Below, one piece after another: positions 30,974 to 38,512 of a stretch of DNA of 39,434 bases. Origin of the DNA: a virus. The DNA lies in the IMG/VR virus record IMGVR_UViG_3300033388_002017, positions 1 to 39,434 of that record. One strand, given 5' to 3'. Each line of letters begins with the position of its first letter. Position 1 is the first letter of the stretch. Under the pieces are notes generated by a model. It was not told the origin of the DNA and made no database searches. It was given only the letters and a program-made list of their open reading frames with translations. A program made the position numbers and the translations under genes.

Positions 30974-31002
30974 ATTGTAACACTTAATTATTAATTGTGC
31001 AA
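30974..31002 (-). promoter_or_regulatory. Internal late promoter for head genes
   Basis: Minus strand TTGCAC (31002-30997), 17-base spacer ending in TGT, TACAAT (30979-30974), with an extended -10. The 10-mer GTGTTACAAT is the same as in the -10 region of the plus-strand promoter at 35505-35533. The leader to the scaffold start is about 80 bases and contains AAGTCT-TAGT-AGACTT (30905-30920), a small hairpin. Confidence 0.7.
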
Positions 31003-31028
31003 ATTATGATCAGTACAATTATTCTTAT

Positions 31029-31352
31029 TTATAAACTTTCAAGATTAAGAAATTCTACAAACTTACAAAACTTACTCATAATTTCTACAGTTCTTTCGTT
31101 GTTAATATCATCTTGACCACTTTCTACTAAAAATGCATGTGCAATCTCATGTAATAAATCTTCTCGCATATATTCTTTAGTTTTCTTTGATTCACCTTCG
31201 AATTTTTCAATATGTCCGTGGAATTTATTAATTACTGAAATTGTTTTCTTGTTATAGTCAACCATTGCTCCGAAATCACCATCCTTCATATATGGTGTAG
31301 GTTCATCCAGATAATTAACTGCATATATGTTTCCTAATATATTCATTTTCAT
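31029..31352 (-). CDS. Small HExxH zincin-like protein
   Basis: A 107-residue protein with H-E-I-A-H at residues 68-72, followed by A-F-L-V-E-S-G-Q and a C-terminal helix with E-R-T-V-E-I-M. This is the layout of small phage metallopeptidase-like proteins related to ImmA/IrrE. A downstream Glu at about 88 could be the third ligand. It overlaps the portal stop with GGAGGGG as ribosome site. Candidates are head-protein maturation or cleavage of a host regulator; activity is unproven. Confidence 0.7.
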   Translation of the reverse strand: MKMNILGNIYAVNYLDEPTPYMKDGDFGAMVDYNKKTISVINKFHGHIEKFEGESKKTKEYMREDLLHEIAHAFLVESGQDDINNERTVEIMSKFCKFVEFLNLESL

Positions 31353-33272
31353 TTATGCCCCTCCTGCATCATTCAATATTTTTTGTAGTATAGATGGATC
31401 TGATTCTACAGCCGCTCTATCTTCTTCTGATAATTGGTTCATTATGTCTTCAACGTTAGGAATTGTTTTGTCTTCTTGTTTTATTCCCATAGTTGCATCT
31501 ATGCTGTCTTTAATAAGTTTACGTGATGGTATACCTAATAAATTAATTTGTTCTTTTACCATTTCGGCATTCTCTTTAGTTATTGGTGTCTTTGAAATTT
31601 CTTGTATCGCTTGAATACTAAACGCTTTTGATTTAACTAAGCTATCTGATACTTGAACAGTTGCATCCACTTTAGGGAAATACAATTTATCATTTTTATC
31701 TTTCAGCTGCATGCCTTCAGAAGAATACTTAAATATGATTGGTCCTTCTTCTTTATCAAGATTTTCAATAAACTCTTTTTCACCTTCGGTTTGTAATGCA
31801 TATCTTTTATTAAGTTCATCATTATCTGATCCAATGTAAATCATACGTTCTTCGTCGTAAAATTCTAGACATGTCCAATCTATCATCTCATACATTCTTT
31901 TAAATCCTGTGTTTCTATCAGCTTTTTTAATATTCTTTCTTGCATCTGCACGTTCGTTAATTTGTGCAATTCCTGATGAAGTTGTAACTCTTGCAGGCTC
32001 TTGTCCCATTGATGTATCAAAGTTTCCTACAGTTCTTTCCATTTGATTTTGTAGGAATATAACTGCATTACCTACTTCATTCATTCCAGTTGATCCTGTT
32101 TCTCTTTTGTATGTGCCTATTTTACCATTCTTGAATACATTAACCTGGAATGGTCCATTCACATAATCAGCATCATCAGCCATTGAACCTTCTTCTATGT
32201 TTATTGATCCTGCACCATTCATAGCTGTATTTAATAATCCATAAGCCATTTCTCTATCTGCTGCATCTGTTAATTCTAATATGGTTTCAATTTCTGATCT
32301 ATCCCAAAATTCGTTCTCGTCTTGTATCTTACAATAAACGATGAATGGAAATCTTTTATTTTGCATACCAGTATTTATCCAGTACTTTTCTACATGTCTA
32401 ATTTCAATACCATTTATAAGAATTGATAAAGCTATATCACCTTCATCATTACGATACCAATGTTCAAATATTTCTACATTCTCATAAGTATTATCTTGTG
32501 TTTCACTATTAAAGATATTATCTGAATTAGTTATAGTAGATGGTGACAGTGTAATTCCCAATCTTTTCAAATCTTTCTTGTAAAGTCTTGCAGCCTTTCT
32601 AATATGCATAGGATAAACATAATTGAAGTACTCACAATCATCTACAGTTAATGCTGAAGGATCTGGATAACAATGTTCAATTGCTGCATCAGTTACTTTA
32701 ACGTCTCCACCTACTTTTGTTCCTGGTACTTCTATAGATGCGTCCCAATATACTTTCCAACATGCGTTTCCTAATTTGCCAAGTCTTCTTTCATTACGTG
32801 TATTCATTCCGTTTACTTCGTTATTGTCCAATACAAATTGTACTGTATACTCTCTTTGCTTTGCTCTTAAATTATCGATATCATCATCTCGACCATTAAA
32901 CTCAAATGTCGGGATATCTGGTGTTATTTGTGATTCAACATGTAAAAATGGATCTTGTACACATGCTATTTGGAATGGTATTCCTTGTGCTTCTAAAAAT
33001 GCTTGTAATTCTATTGCAGTTCTATGATCACCGTTATAATAATCATTTAGTAATTCCCAACGGTTTTCCGTTTCACTTCTTTGACCTTGTGAGAAACTAA
33101 GTAAATACATTGCTGTATTTTCTCTTGATTTTTTTGTTGAATAGTCATACATACTTGATACTGATATATCTAGTCCTGTAAATTTAGTCTTATAACTTTT
33201 TTTATATTTATTTGTTAATTTCTTTTCTTGTCTTGCTTGCTTTTTCTTTTCTTTCTTTAACTTATCCGCCAT
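31353..33272 (-). CDS. Portal protein
   Basis: A 639-residue protein directly after the large terminase gene. The N-terminal 45 residues are Lys-rich; the body has blocks seen in podoviral (P22-like) portals: R-W-E-L-L-N-D-Y-Y-N-G, Q-R-E-Y-T-V-Q-F-V-L-D-N-N, E-R-R-L-G-K-L-G-N-A-C-W-K-V-Y-W-D, then a long C-terminal helical region (E-I-S-K-T-P-I-T-K-E-N-A-E) that would form the barrel. A dodecameric ring at one vertex passes DNA. Start at 33272 after GGGGGAACAA. Confidence 0.85.
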   Translation of the reverse strand: MADKLKKEKKKQARQEKKLTNKYKKSYKTKFTGLDISVSSMYDYSTKKSRENTAMYLLSFSQGQRSETENRWELLNDYYNGDHRTAIELQAFLEAQGIPFQIACVQDPFLHVESQITPDIPTFEFNGRDDDIDNLRAKQREYTVQFVLDNNEVNGMNTRNERRLGKLGNACWKVYWDASIEVPGTKVGGDVKVTDAAIEHCYPDPSALTVDDCEYFNYVYPMHIRKAARLYKKDLKRLGITLSPSTITNSDNIFNSETQDNTYENVEIFEHWYRNDEGDIALSILINGIEIRHVEKYWINTGMQNKRFPFIVYCKIQDENEFWDRSEIETILELTDAADREMAYGLLNTAMNGAGSINIEEGSMADDADYVNGPFQVNVFKNGKIGTYKRETGSTGMNEVGNAVIFLQNQMERTVGNFDTSMGQEPARVTTSSGIAQINERADARKNIKKADRNTGFKRMYEMIDWTCLEFYDEERMIYIGSDNDELNKRYALQTEGEKEFIENLDKEEGPIIFKYSSEGMQLKDKNDKLYFPKVDATVQVSDSLVKSKAFSIQAIQEISKTPITKENAEMVKEQINLLGIPSRKLIKDSIDATMGIKQEDKTIPNVEDIMNQLSEEDRAAVESDPSILQKILNDAGGA

Positions 33273-33282
33273 TTGTTCCCCC

Positions 33283-34704
33283 TTAGTAAAATACTTTAGA
33301 TTTAGGTTTGTGTTTATCTATTAACTTTTTACCTTTACCTTTTATTTTTGCTACATATGGTGATGGTCTTCCATCAAAGAAATATCTCATTGCATCTGGT
33401 GCATGAGTTAATTCATGTGGTTTAGCTGCAACATCATTAGGGTGCTTTTCATCTTTTTTTACTTGACTCATTGTTCTAATAAGATTTACACAGTTATCTG
33501 TTATTTGTACATTAGCTGTTAACATTCCTTGTTCGTCTTCATAAGGTTTTAACCATTCTTTAAGGTTTAACCACCCATCAATACGTCTGTTCCCTGTCTC
33601 AGTTAAACTGATACCAAAGTCTTGGAATAATTCAGCCGTTGTATGTCCTGTGTCTTTATGTCTGATTCTCATAACGTCTGGTGGTGCTAAATAATCATAT
33701 ATTTTTTCATATGTCATATCTTTTATTTTTGTTGCTGCATCAGATACTATCAAATCACTTTCATATATTTCTTTATAGAAAAATGCTTTTCCTTGATTAT
33801 TTACTGCTACCCAATAACCAGCCAACATATCGAGTCCATAATCCATTACGAAATATCTTCTCCAATCATCAGGAATTACAAACGATTCACAAACATGTAC
33901 TTCTCTACTAAATTCATGGAAGTACGTACCGCCACTTTTAATAAATCTTGCTTCTCCTAATTGCTTATACAATTCTGAATCAGTTTCTCTAAGAACTTCA
34001 ATGTTCGCTCTGTCTTGCATAGTTAAATATGGGTTGTCATGATGTGTACTTAATATTATTAACACTTTCACTGTTACTGTTTGAGGTTTTCCCTCATACT
34101 CAAATGTAGTTGTTATATGTTTCTCAAATACTTTTGGTCTTTTCGTACCAGGGAAGTAATGTAATATTTTATCCGGTACTGTTTGAATAAACATTTCATT
34201 TACAAAACAATATTCGTCTACAGGATTCATCAATATAATTAATCGTCTATCTTCTATAACTTTACCTCTTAGCTGGTGAAGTAATGCTATAAAATCTTCA
34301 TACGTTAACCATTCACCTTCCTCGACTACTATTTTTGTTACCTGGTCCAATGCTTTAACTGCTTTTTTTTGATCCTTACTCTTATAACCCATGAATAAGG
34401 CTTTATTATTGTTTAAGACGTTCGTTATAGTTGGTGGTGACGTTATACATCTGTATACAGGTCTATGCCCGAATAAATCAATCTTATCTACCATACCAGC
34501 ATAATAACCCTGAGACATGTTTTTTTCCATATCTTGAATTATTAAAAGTTTAAAATCTTTCTTTCCTCCTAGTTCTGCAACATCTTCTACTTCAGAGTTG
34601 AAACTCTTTGCCGACTTTCTACCACCTATGTGTATTATTGCATCATATTTTTTTTGAAATGCTTCATCATAATATAATGGCGTGAATTTAATTTCCCGTT
34701 CCAT
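33283..34704 (-). CDS. terL: Terminase large subunit (DNA packaging motor)
   Basis: A 473-residue terminase of the PBSX/Terminase_3 type. The Walker A-like loop is GGRKSAKS at residues 27-34, and the Walker B region K-I-V-V-E-E-G-E-W follows near 120. A coupling motif may be I-I-L-M-N-P. The C-terminal nuclease part starts with Y-F-V-M-D-Y-G-L-D, and the characteristic ending H-E-L-T-H-A-P-D-A-M-R-Y-F is present. It cuts concatemers and pumps DNA through the portal by ATP hydrolysis. Start at 34704 after AAGGTGATCAT. Confidence 0.93.
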   Translation of the reverse strand: MEREIKFTPLYYDEAFQKKYDAIIHIGGRKSAKSFNSEVEDVAELGGKKDFKLLIIQDMEKNMSQGYYAGMVDKIDLFGHRPVYRCITSPPTITNVLNNNKALFMGYKSKDQKKAVKALDQVTKIVVEEGEWLTYEDFIALLHQLRGKVIEDRRLIILMNPVDEYCFVNEMFIQTVPDKILHYFPGTKRPKVFEKHITTTFEYEGKPQTVTVKVLIILSTHHDNPYLTMQDRANIEVLRETDSELYKQLGEARFIKSGGTYFHEFSREVHVCESFVIPDDWRRYFVMDYGLDMLAGYWVAVNNQGKAFFYKEIYESDLIVSDAATKIKDMTYEKIYDYLAPPDVMRIRHKDTGHTTAELFQDFGISLTETGNRRIDGWLNLKEWLKPYEDEQGMLTANVQITDNCVNLIRTMSQVKKDEKHPNDVAAKPHELTHAPDAMRYFFDGRPSPYVAKIKGKGKKLIDKHKPKSKVFY

Positions 34705-34935
34705 ATGATCACCTTGCTTTATTTATTTTCATATTTACCCACTTTATAATATAATTTTACATTTAGGCATGGAGTTGCACCATACATATCTTGAGTTGCT
34801 CGGGACTCGTTTTAAATACTAACCGCGTAGGCTATCTCATATACTTAATTAAAACTAGCGTCTACATTCATTCACCTTAATCTTGCCCAGTGTTTTACCA
34901 TGATTCAACATGTCTTTTCCGCCACTAAATGTTTT
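34705..34935. other. Terminase intergenic region with RNA-like hairpins
   Basis: The 231 bases between the two terminase genes hold no gene of note. Three hairpins are visible: CATGG-AGTTGCA-CCATA (34768-34784, a five-pair stem with a T-loop-like 7-base loop TGCAACT on the minus strand), GAGT/ACTC (34793-34808) and GTA-GCTA/TAGC-TAC (34827-34865). The region could be a packaging site, a remnant of a mobile RNA element, or a processing region. Confidence 0.4.
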
Positions 34936-35409
34936 TTACTTTCCAAATTTAACTATTGGTATATCAAGTCCTCCTGACAATTCTTGTTTCACCTTCTCAT
35001 GCATTCCATAATTTGCTGATAAATCGAACATAATTCCTCTTGGATTCTTTACAGTATTTACCCTTTCAAGCTTTCTTTCTAAGATAATTTGTCTCGCACG
35101 TGATATCGTGTCGATGAACTCTTCTCTTTTCTCATACTCTATTAAAGTATCTCTCGTTATCGAAAGGTAGTTGCATAACCCTACAATTCCAGGTTCTTTT
35201 ACGAACTCAGTTAAGATTATAGGCTTTTTAAGATTGTCTAATACAGGTCTGTCAACGTATATATTGTTTCCTTTTTTATCTTTCATTTCCATATTTACCG
35301 ACTTTGTCAGTGGTACATCTCTTGAGATGCTGTTAAAATACCTTTGAACTTTCGATTTGAACAGTTTGTGATCTGGATATTTCTTCGGCGCACCTATTTT
35401 AATTGGCAT
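34936..35409 (-). CDS. terS: Terminase small subunit
   Basis: A 157-residue protein beginning MPIKIGAPKKYPDHKLFKSK. It has a typical small terminase HTH around residues 75-105 (G-I-V-G-L-C-N-Y-L-S-I-T-R-D-T-L-I-E-Y-E) and a C-terminal N-P-R-G-I-M-F-D-L-S-A-N-Y-G, then K-V-K-Q-E-L-S-G. It recognises the packaging site and recruits the large subunit. It is the first late gene. Start after AAAGGAGCGGATT. Confidence 0.9.
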   Translation of the reverse strand: MPIKIGAPKKYPDHKLFKSKVQRYFNSISRDVPLTKSVNMEMKDKKGNNIYVDRPVLDNLKKPIILTEFVKEPGIVGLCNYLSITRDTLIEYEKREEFIDTISRARQIILERKLERVNTVKNPRGIMFDLSANYGMHEKVKQELSGGLDIPIVKFGK

Positions 35410-35458
35410 AATCCGCTCCTTTCTTTCTCTTTTAGTGTAGTTTCCCTCATTTTTATCT

Positions 35459-35487
35459 ATTATAACACTTTTATTTGTTATTTTAAA
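35459..35487 (-). promoter_or_regulatory. Late promoter for the structural operon
   Basis: Minus strand TTTAAA (35487-35482), 17-base spacer ending in TGT, TATAAT (35464-35459): a perfect extended -10. About 50 bases precede the small terminase start. The upstream flank carries the tandem palindromes of the divergent control region. Confidence 0.75.
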
Positions 35488-35504
35488 TTATTTTCACTAT
35501 TCTA

Positions 35505-35533
35505 TGTACATTGTGTCACAATTGTGTTACAAT
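35505..35533 (+). promoter_or_regulatory. Plus-strand promoter with tandem palindromic operator
   Basis: TGTACA (35505-35510), 17-base spacer, TACAAT (35528-35533). ATTGTGTCACAAT (35510-35522, perfect palindrome around one base) and ATTGTGTTACAAT (35521-35533, one mismatch) overlap by two bases and cover spacer and -10. A bound repressor would block this promoter and could affect the late promoter 40 bases away. Confidence 0.7.
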
Positions 35534-35577
35534 GGTATTAGATAAAGAACACCACTACACTATTTAAGGAGAATATC

Positions 35578-35757
35578 ATGAAGAAAAACATTTGGGGTAC
35601 AGAATATTCATTGACTAATGGACTTGTAAATTATATAAATGACAAAACATCAGGTTTCTTTAAAGGTTTTGATGGGATCGAAGGTAGTGTTTGTGGATTT
35701 GAAGACGTATGTTGGGCGCATTACTCGCAAGTACTAGTTAAAAATAACTTAGCTTAA
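35578..35757 (+). CDS. Hypothetical 59-residue protein, plus-strand operon
   Basis: ATG 35578 after AAGGAGAATATC. MKKNIWGTEYSLTNGLVNYI continues with a Gly/Phe-rich middle, two Cys in G-S-V-C-G-F-E-D-V-C-W and an amphipathic end. It is the first gene of the only plus-strand operon. No family recognised. Confidence 0.7.
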   Translation: MKKNIWGTEYSLTNGLVNYINDKTSGFFKGFDGIEGSVCGFEDVCWAHYSQVLVKNNLA

Positions 35758-35800
35758 TCACTTGGGGATTTATTCCCCTTCCAAACTAAAGGAGATCAAT

Positions 35801-36124
35801 ATGACTTATAACGAAAGAATGATAAGAGAACACATTTCAACTTACAAGAAAATGTATTTCGATAAATTTGGTCAGATGCCTAAATCTTGGTTTACGTTTT
35901 TCAGATGGTTAGCAGATTGTACACAAGCACAAAGTTTTAATTCTAACGAATCAGCCTTAGCCATTAAATTGTTTGAGGACAAAACAGATAAGATTTTAAT
36001 TACAGCAGGATTTGACATTAGCCAAATGTCCGAAGATGAAAAAGAATATTCAATCGATATGATCAACTCGCTCGGTGGTTTAGAGCAAGCAACTAAAACA
36101 GCTATTAAGTTCTTGGAGGTATAA
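35801..36124 (+). CDS. Hypothetical 107-residue protein, plus-strand operon
   Basis: Start set at ATG 35801 (MTYNERMIREHISTYKKMYF), behind AAAGGAGATCAAT; the frame is open upstream to 35762 but without a site. The protein is helical, with F-G-Q-M-P-K-S-W-F-T-F-F-R-W and acidic C-terminal helices. It is immediately followed by the next gene (TAAATG). Unknown. Confidence 0.75.
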   Translation: MTYNERMIREHISTYKKMYFDKFGQMPKSWFTFFRWLADCTQAQSFNSNESALAIKLFEDKTDKILITAGFDISQMSEDEKEYSIDMINSLGGLEQATKTAIKFLEV

Positions 36125-36271
36125 ATGGATAATACACTTAAAGTCAGAGTCAACGAAGAATTGCTTAATTTTTACAAAGGTAATCCCGACTTAATGAAAG
36201 AAGCTCTCACCATGTTTAAGAGATCCAAAGAAAAGTTTATAGCAATATATGAAAAAGAGTCTAATCAATAG
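36125..36271 (+). CDS. Small ribbon-helix-helix-like protein
   Basis: Forty-eight residues: MDNTLKVRVNEELLNFYKGN, then D-L-M-K-E-A-L-T-M-F-K-R-S-K-E. A strand L-K-V-R-V followed by two helices is the Arc/MetJ/CopG pattern, so it may be a dimeric DNA-binding repressor, plausibly of the palindromes upstream. The stop lies inside the terminator stem. Assignment rests on pattern only. Confidence 0.6.
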   Translation: MDNTLKVRVNEELLNFYKGNPDLMKEALTMFKRSKEKFIAIYEKESNQ

Positions 36272-36278
36272 ACTCTTT
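36254..36278. terminator. Bidirectional terminator
   Basis: AAAGAGTCTA (36254-36263) pairs with TAGACTCTTT (36269-36278) around ATCAA, with T8 after it on the plus strand and a T run on the minus strand. It ends both the plus-strand operon and the early genes arriving from the right. Confidence 0.9.
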
Positions 36279-36281
36279 TTT

Positions 36282-36581
36282 TTATTCTACTTGATTGTAA
36301 TGTAGTTTACAAACTTCTCTTGCTTTACAAGTCTTATTGTCACACGGCTTATTGATTACAATGCATCCTTCTTCGATTATTTTTAACATTTCCATATCAT
36401 CTACAATGTTGACTTTTCCACTTTCTTCAATACTTTTCAACTCTGCTAAATATTTATTTTTCTTTTTTCTTTCGCGGACAACGATTCTTGCCAATTCTTT
36501 CTGACTAAATTCTTTTGCCAAGTCTTCTACTAATTTGTTATCTATCTTCTGCTGCTGTTTAAACGTTTTAACTTTTTCCAT
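36282..36581 (-). CDS. Hypothetical early protein with C-terminal Cys cluster
   Basis: Ninety-nine residues from ATG 36581 (MEKVKTFKQQQKID), behind GGAGGGAACA; a longer frame to 36611 lacks a site. Basic helices are followed by C-D-N-K-T-C-K-A-R-E-V-C, a likely zinc-binding end. It is the last gene before the bidirectional terminator. Confidence 0.7.
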   Translation of the reverse strand: MEKVKTFKQQQKIDNKLVEDLAKEFSQKELARIVVRERKKKNKYLAELKSIEESGKVNIVDDMEMLKIIEEGCIVINKPCDNKTCKAREVCKLHYNQVE

Positions 36582-36613
36582 TGTTCCCTCCAGTGTTAGT
36601 TTACGGCTCAACT

Positions 36614-36630
36614 ATTTCGTTTGACGAAAT
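36614..36630. other. Palindrome, possible operator
   Basis: ATTTCGT-TTG-ACGAAAT, a perfect seven-base inverted repeat with a three-base centre, between two small genes. The plus side has only a weak T stretch after it, so a terminator is doubtful; a protein-binding site or RNA hairpin is as likely. Confidence 0.4.
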
Positions 36631-36637
36631 TATCTTT

Positions 36638-36841
36638 TTATGAATTACTTTTTAATTCTTCTAATGCTAGATAATCCAAGTTACAAAAGTATATTCTTGA
36701 TTCTATTTGTTTTTTAACTCTCTTTAAGTCTGATATTTCATCCAATATCTTATTCTGTTTTCTTAATATTTTAATTTTTCTTTTAGTTTCTTTCAGAGAA
36801 GCTAATTGTTTTTTAACTTCTCTGATGATCATTAGTTTCAT
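36638..36841 (-). CDS. Hypothetical 67-residue coiled-coil protein
   Basis: Start at ATG 36841, five bases after AATAGAGG; a GTG two codons upstream overlaps that box. Lys/Leu-rich helices (REVKKQLASLKETKRKIKIL) make a basic coiled coil, ending in a short Cys/Tyr tail. Unknown function. Confidence 0.65.
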   Translation of the reverse strand: MKLMIIREVKKQLASLKETKRKIKILRKQNKILDEISDLKRVKKQIESRIYFCNLDYLALEELKSNS

Positions 36842-36846
36842 TCGCA

Positions 36847-36907
36847 CCTCTATTCGTTTGTTTGCGTAGTACCTCTATACTACTTTGTTTTTATGGTGTA
36901 CCTCTAT
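36847..36907 (-). repeat. Three ATAGAGG boxes, two without genes
   Basis: ATAGAGG occurs at 36847-36853, 36872-36878 and 36901-36907, spaced 25 and 29 bases. Only the first precedes a gene (start 36841). After the others come ATA or no start codon, as if tiny genes had been deleted and only their ribosome sites remain. The gap 36842-36911 holds nothing else. Confidence 0.6.
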
Positions 36908-36911
36908 TTGT

Positions 36912-37088
36912 TTATTTTTTATAGTGTTTATTTTTAAATGCTTCTTTTACTGGCACTAAAGCTTTTTCTATTTCTTCTTCATATTCTTTTCTCAATTCAC
37001 TTCCTCTATCACTGTTCATAGATAAGTATTTGTCACACTTCTCGCAATTTTCACATACCATAACGTTATACCATAGACAATCGTTCAT
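36912..37088 (-). CDS. Hypothetical Cys-rich 58-residue protein
   Basis: ATG 37088 lies nine bases after an exact early box. MNDCLWYNVMVCENCEKCDK carries four Cys (C4, then C-x2-C-x2-C), consistent with a zinc or disulfide cluster, followed by an acidic helix and a basic end. Not recognised. Confidence 0.65.
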   Translation of the reverse strand: MNDCLWYNVMVCENCEKCDKYLSMNSDRGSELRKEYEEEIEKALVPVKEAFKNKHYKK

Positions 37089-37089
37089 T

Positions 37090-37458
37090 TTAATTACCTC
37101 TATCTTTCAAAATTTGACTTACCGTTCTGCTATTTTCATATCTTTCGTATATTGATAATAGCTCTTGTAATAGTTCTACATTTGTATGATCTTTTCTTGA
37201 TGAATATCTTATTATTTCATCAGCAGCTTTGTATGCATTGTTTGAGAGGAACATTTCATCTACTTCTCTTTGTGATACATCTTTGAATATTTCTAGTTTT
37301 TCTAATGTTTCTACACAGGTTTCTTTATAATTCTGTCTTAGTTTCGTATTTCTTTTTTCTAGTTTTGATAGTGTTATTAGTTTCTTTGATATCTTAATGT
37401 TGATTATGATTAGTACTATTGTTATGAGTAATAAACATAATATTAATATTGTTTTCAT
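37090..37458 (-). CDS. Membrane-anchored early protein
   Basis: A 122-residue protein with an N-terminal anchor (ILILCLLLITIVLIIINIKI, residues 4-23) and a charged, helical, probably cytoplasmic part. Its last codons (L-K-D-R-G-N) include the early box of the next gene. Start at 37458 after a box and GGGAG. Unknown. Confidence 0.7.
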   Translation of the reverse strand: MKTILILCLLLITIVLIIINIKISKKLITLSKLEKRNTKLRQNYKETCVETLEKLEIFKDVSQREVDEMFLSNNAYKAADEIIRYSSRKDHTNVELLQELLSIYERYENSRTVSQILKDRGN

Positions 37459-37482
37459 TGGTTAGCTCTCCCTCTATCTTTC
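37097..37482 (-). repeat. Early ribosome-binding boxes (two copies)
   Basis: Exact GAAAGATAGAGG (minus strand) at 37097-37108, and GGAAAGATAGAGG at 37471-37482, before the starts at 37088 and 37458. Both lie inside the coding ends of the upstream genes, where the DNA motif is kept as the codons for K-D-R-G. Confidence 0.75.
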
Positions 37483-38363
37483 CATTCTAATACTACATCA
37501 CCTTCTTTTTGTGTAGTATCTAACCACTCTTGTTTACCTTTTTCATTTATAACTAGTCTCAGTGGATAACCTAGATCATCATATTGAATTACATTGGATC
37601 TTGTTTTTATTTCTTTTTTAATTAAAAAGTCTTTGAAGTTTTTCTTTTCATCCCAGCCTTCAACTATTTTCTTGTTTATATAATCTATTATTAGAAATAG
37701 AGCGCCATATCCCAGAGCGAAGATTATACTTATTAGTCCTAACTTAACATCTGCTAAACCTTTGTGTCTTAAATACATTATGCATAGTTGCAAGATTATT
37801 AAGAACTCTGCTGCTGAAAGTAATAATACGTGTTTTTTTATTAGTGGTTTCATTGGTATACTCTCCCTTATAGAATTCAAAGATTTGCATTTTGTGCAAA
37901 ACAAGTCTTTCGTTTGTACATGCATACCATCTTCAATTACATAAGAATCATCATAATCCGACATTTTCATAAAAAACTCACATCCGCACTTGTCACAATC
38001 TAATCCAATTTCTTGAAACATCATTTTCGTTGCTTCATAATCATCTCGTTTTGCAATATAGTTTATTTCTATATTTCTTTTTATACATCTTTCATATGTA
38101 TCACCTTGTAACATTAAGTGACCTTGTTTAATGTGCATATCTTTTAGTACGTCTTGATTAACTTCAGAAGAATTATATTTGACTTCCCAACCATCTTTAA
38201 ACCAATCCGATTTAGTCATGTTATCCATGTGATTAGTTAGGTCAGCGCCATCCTCATAATATAATGTATTTTTATACATGTGCATACTCTGATTTTTACA
38301 GAAATACTCATGAGTAACAAAATTACCTTGTTTACATGATTCTATTGCTTCTTGTAATTTCAT
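37455..38363 (-). CDS. Membrane protein with zinc ribbon
   Basis: A 302-residue, three-part protein. Residues 1-62 (LQEAIESCKQGNFVTHEYFC to DGWEVKY) have the spacing of small phage domains related to DUF2829. Residues 120-160 contain C-D-K-C-G-C and C-T-K-C, a zinc ribbon. Residues about 172-232 hold two transmembrane helices, followed by a basic cytoplasmic tail. An internal ATG at residue 171 is where the left-edge copy starts as an independent gene. Function unknown. Start at 38363 after AAGGATAAAAG. Confidence 0.7.
   Translation of the reverse strand: MKLQEAIESCKQGNFVTHEYFCKNQSMHMYKNTLYYEDGADLTNHMDNMTKSDWFKDGWEVKYNSSEVNQDVLKDMHIKQGHLMLQGDTYERCIKRNIEINYIAKRDDYEATKMMFQEIGLDCDKCGCEFFMKMSDYDDSYVIEDGMHVQTKDLFCTKCKSLNSIRESIPMKPLIKKHVLLLSAAEFLIILQLCIMYLRHKGLADVKLGLISIIFALGYGALFLIIDYINKKIVEGWDEKKNFKDFLIKKEIKTRSNVIQYDDLGYPLRLVINEKGKQEWLDTTQKEGDVVLEWKDRGRANQ
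37760..37873. repeat. 114-bp direct repeat of window start
   Basis: Identical at all 114 bases to 1-114, then diverging at 37874/115. It lies in the membrane part of the 302-residue gene. The left copy is cut by the window edge, so the true match may be longer. Confidence 0.95.
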
Positions 38364-38512
38364 CTTTTATCCTTCCATTTTACTATTTTCTTGCCATCTT
38401 GTGTTTTGATGTGTGCTTTGTGTCCTTGATATAACTTTTCGAACCAGAAGTTAATTGCTTTGTCTGTGTCTGTAAATTCTTCTACCTGGTATGGTCTGAT
38501 TAATTTAATCAT
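38360..38512 (-). CDS. Hypothetical 50-residue protein
   Basis: ATG 38512 near the stop of the upstream gene; MIKLIRPYQVEEFTDTDKAI, then a Trp/Phe helix and basic C-terminus W-K-D-K-R. It overlaps both neighbours by a few bases (ATGA at 38360-38363). No family recognised. Confidence 0.6.
   Translation of the reverse strand: MIKLIRPYQVEEFTDTDKAINFWFEKLYQGHKAHIKTQDGKKIVKWKDKR

Noticed and set aside
34760-34870. tRNA gene or group I intron between the terminase genes
   Set aside because: A T-arm-like hairpin is present, but no matching acceptor stem, anticodon arm or D-arm could be built, and the conserved intron P, Q, R and S elements do not appear in order.
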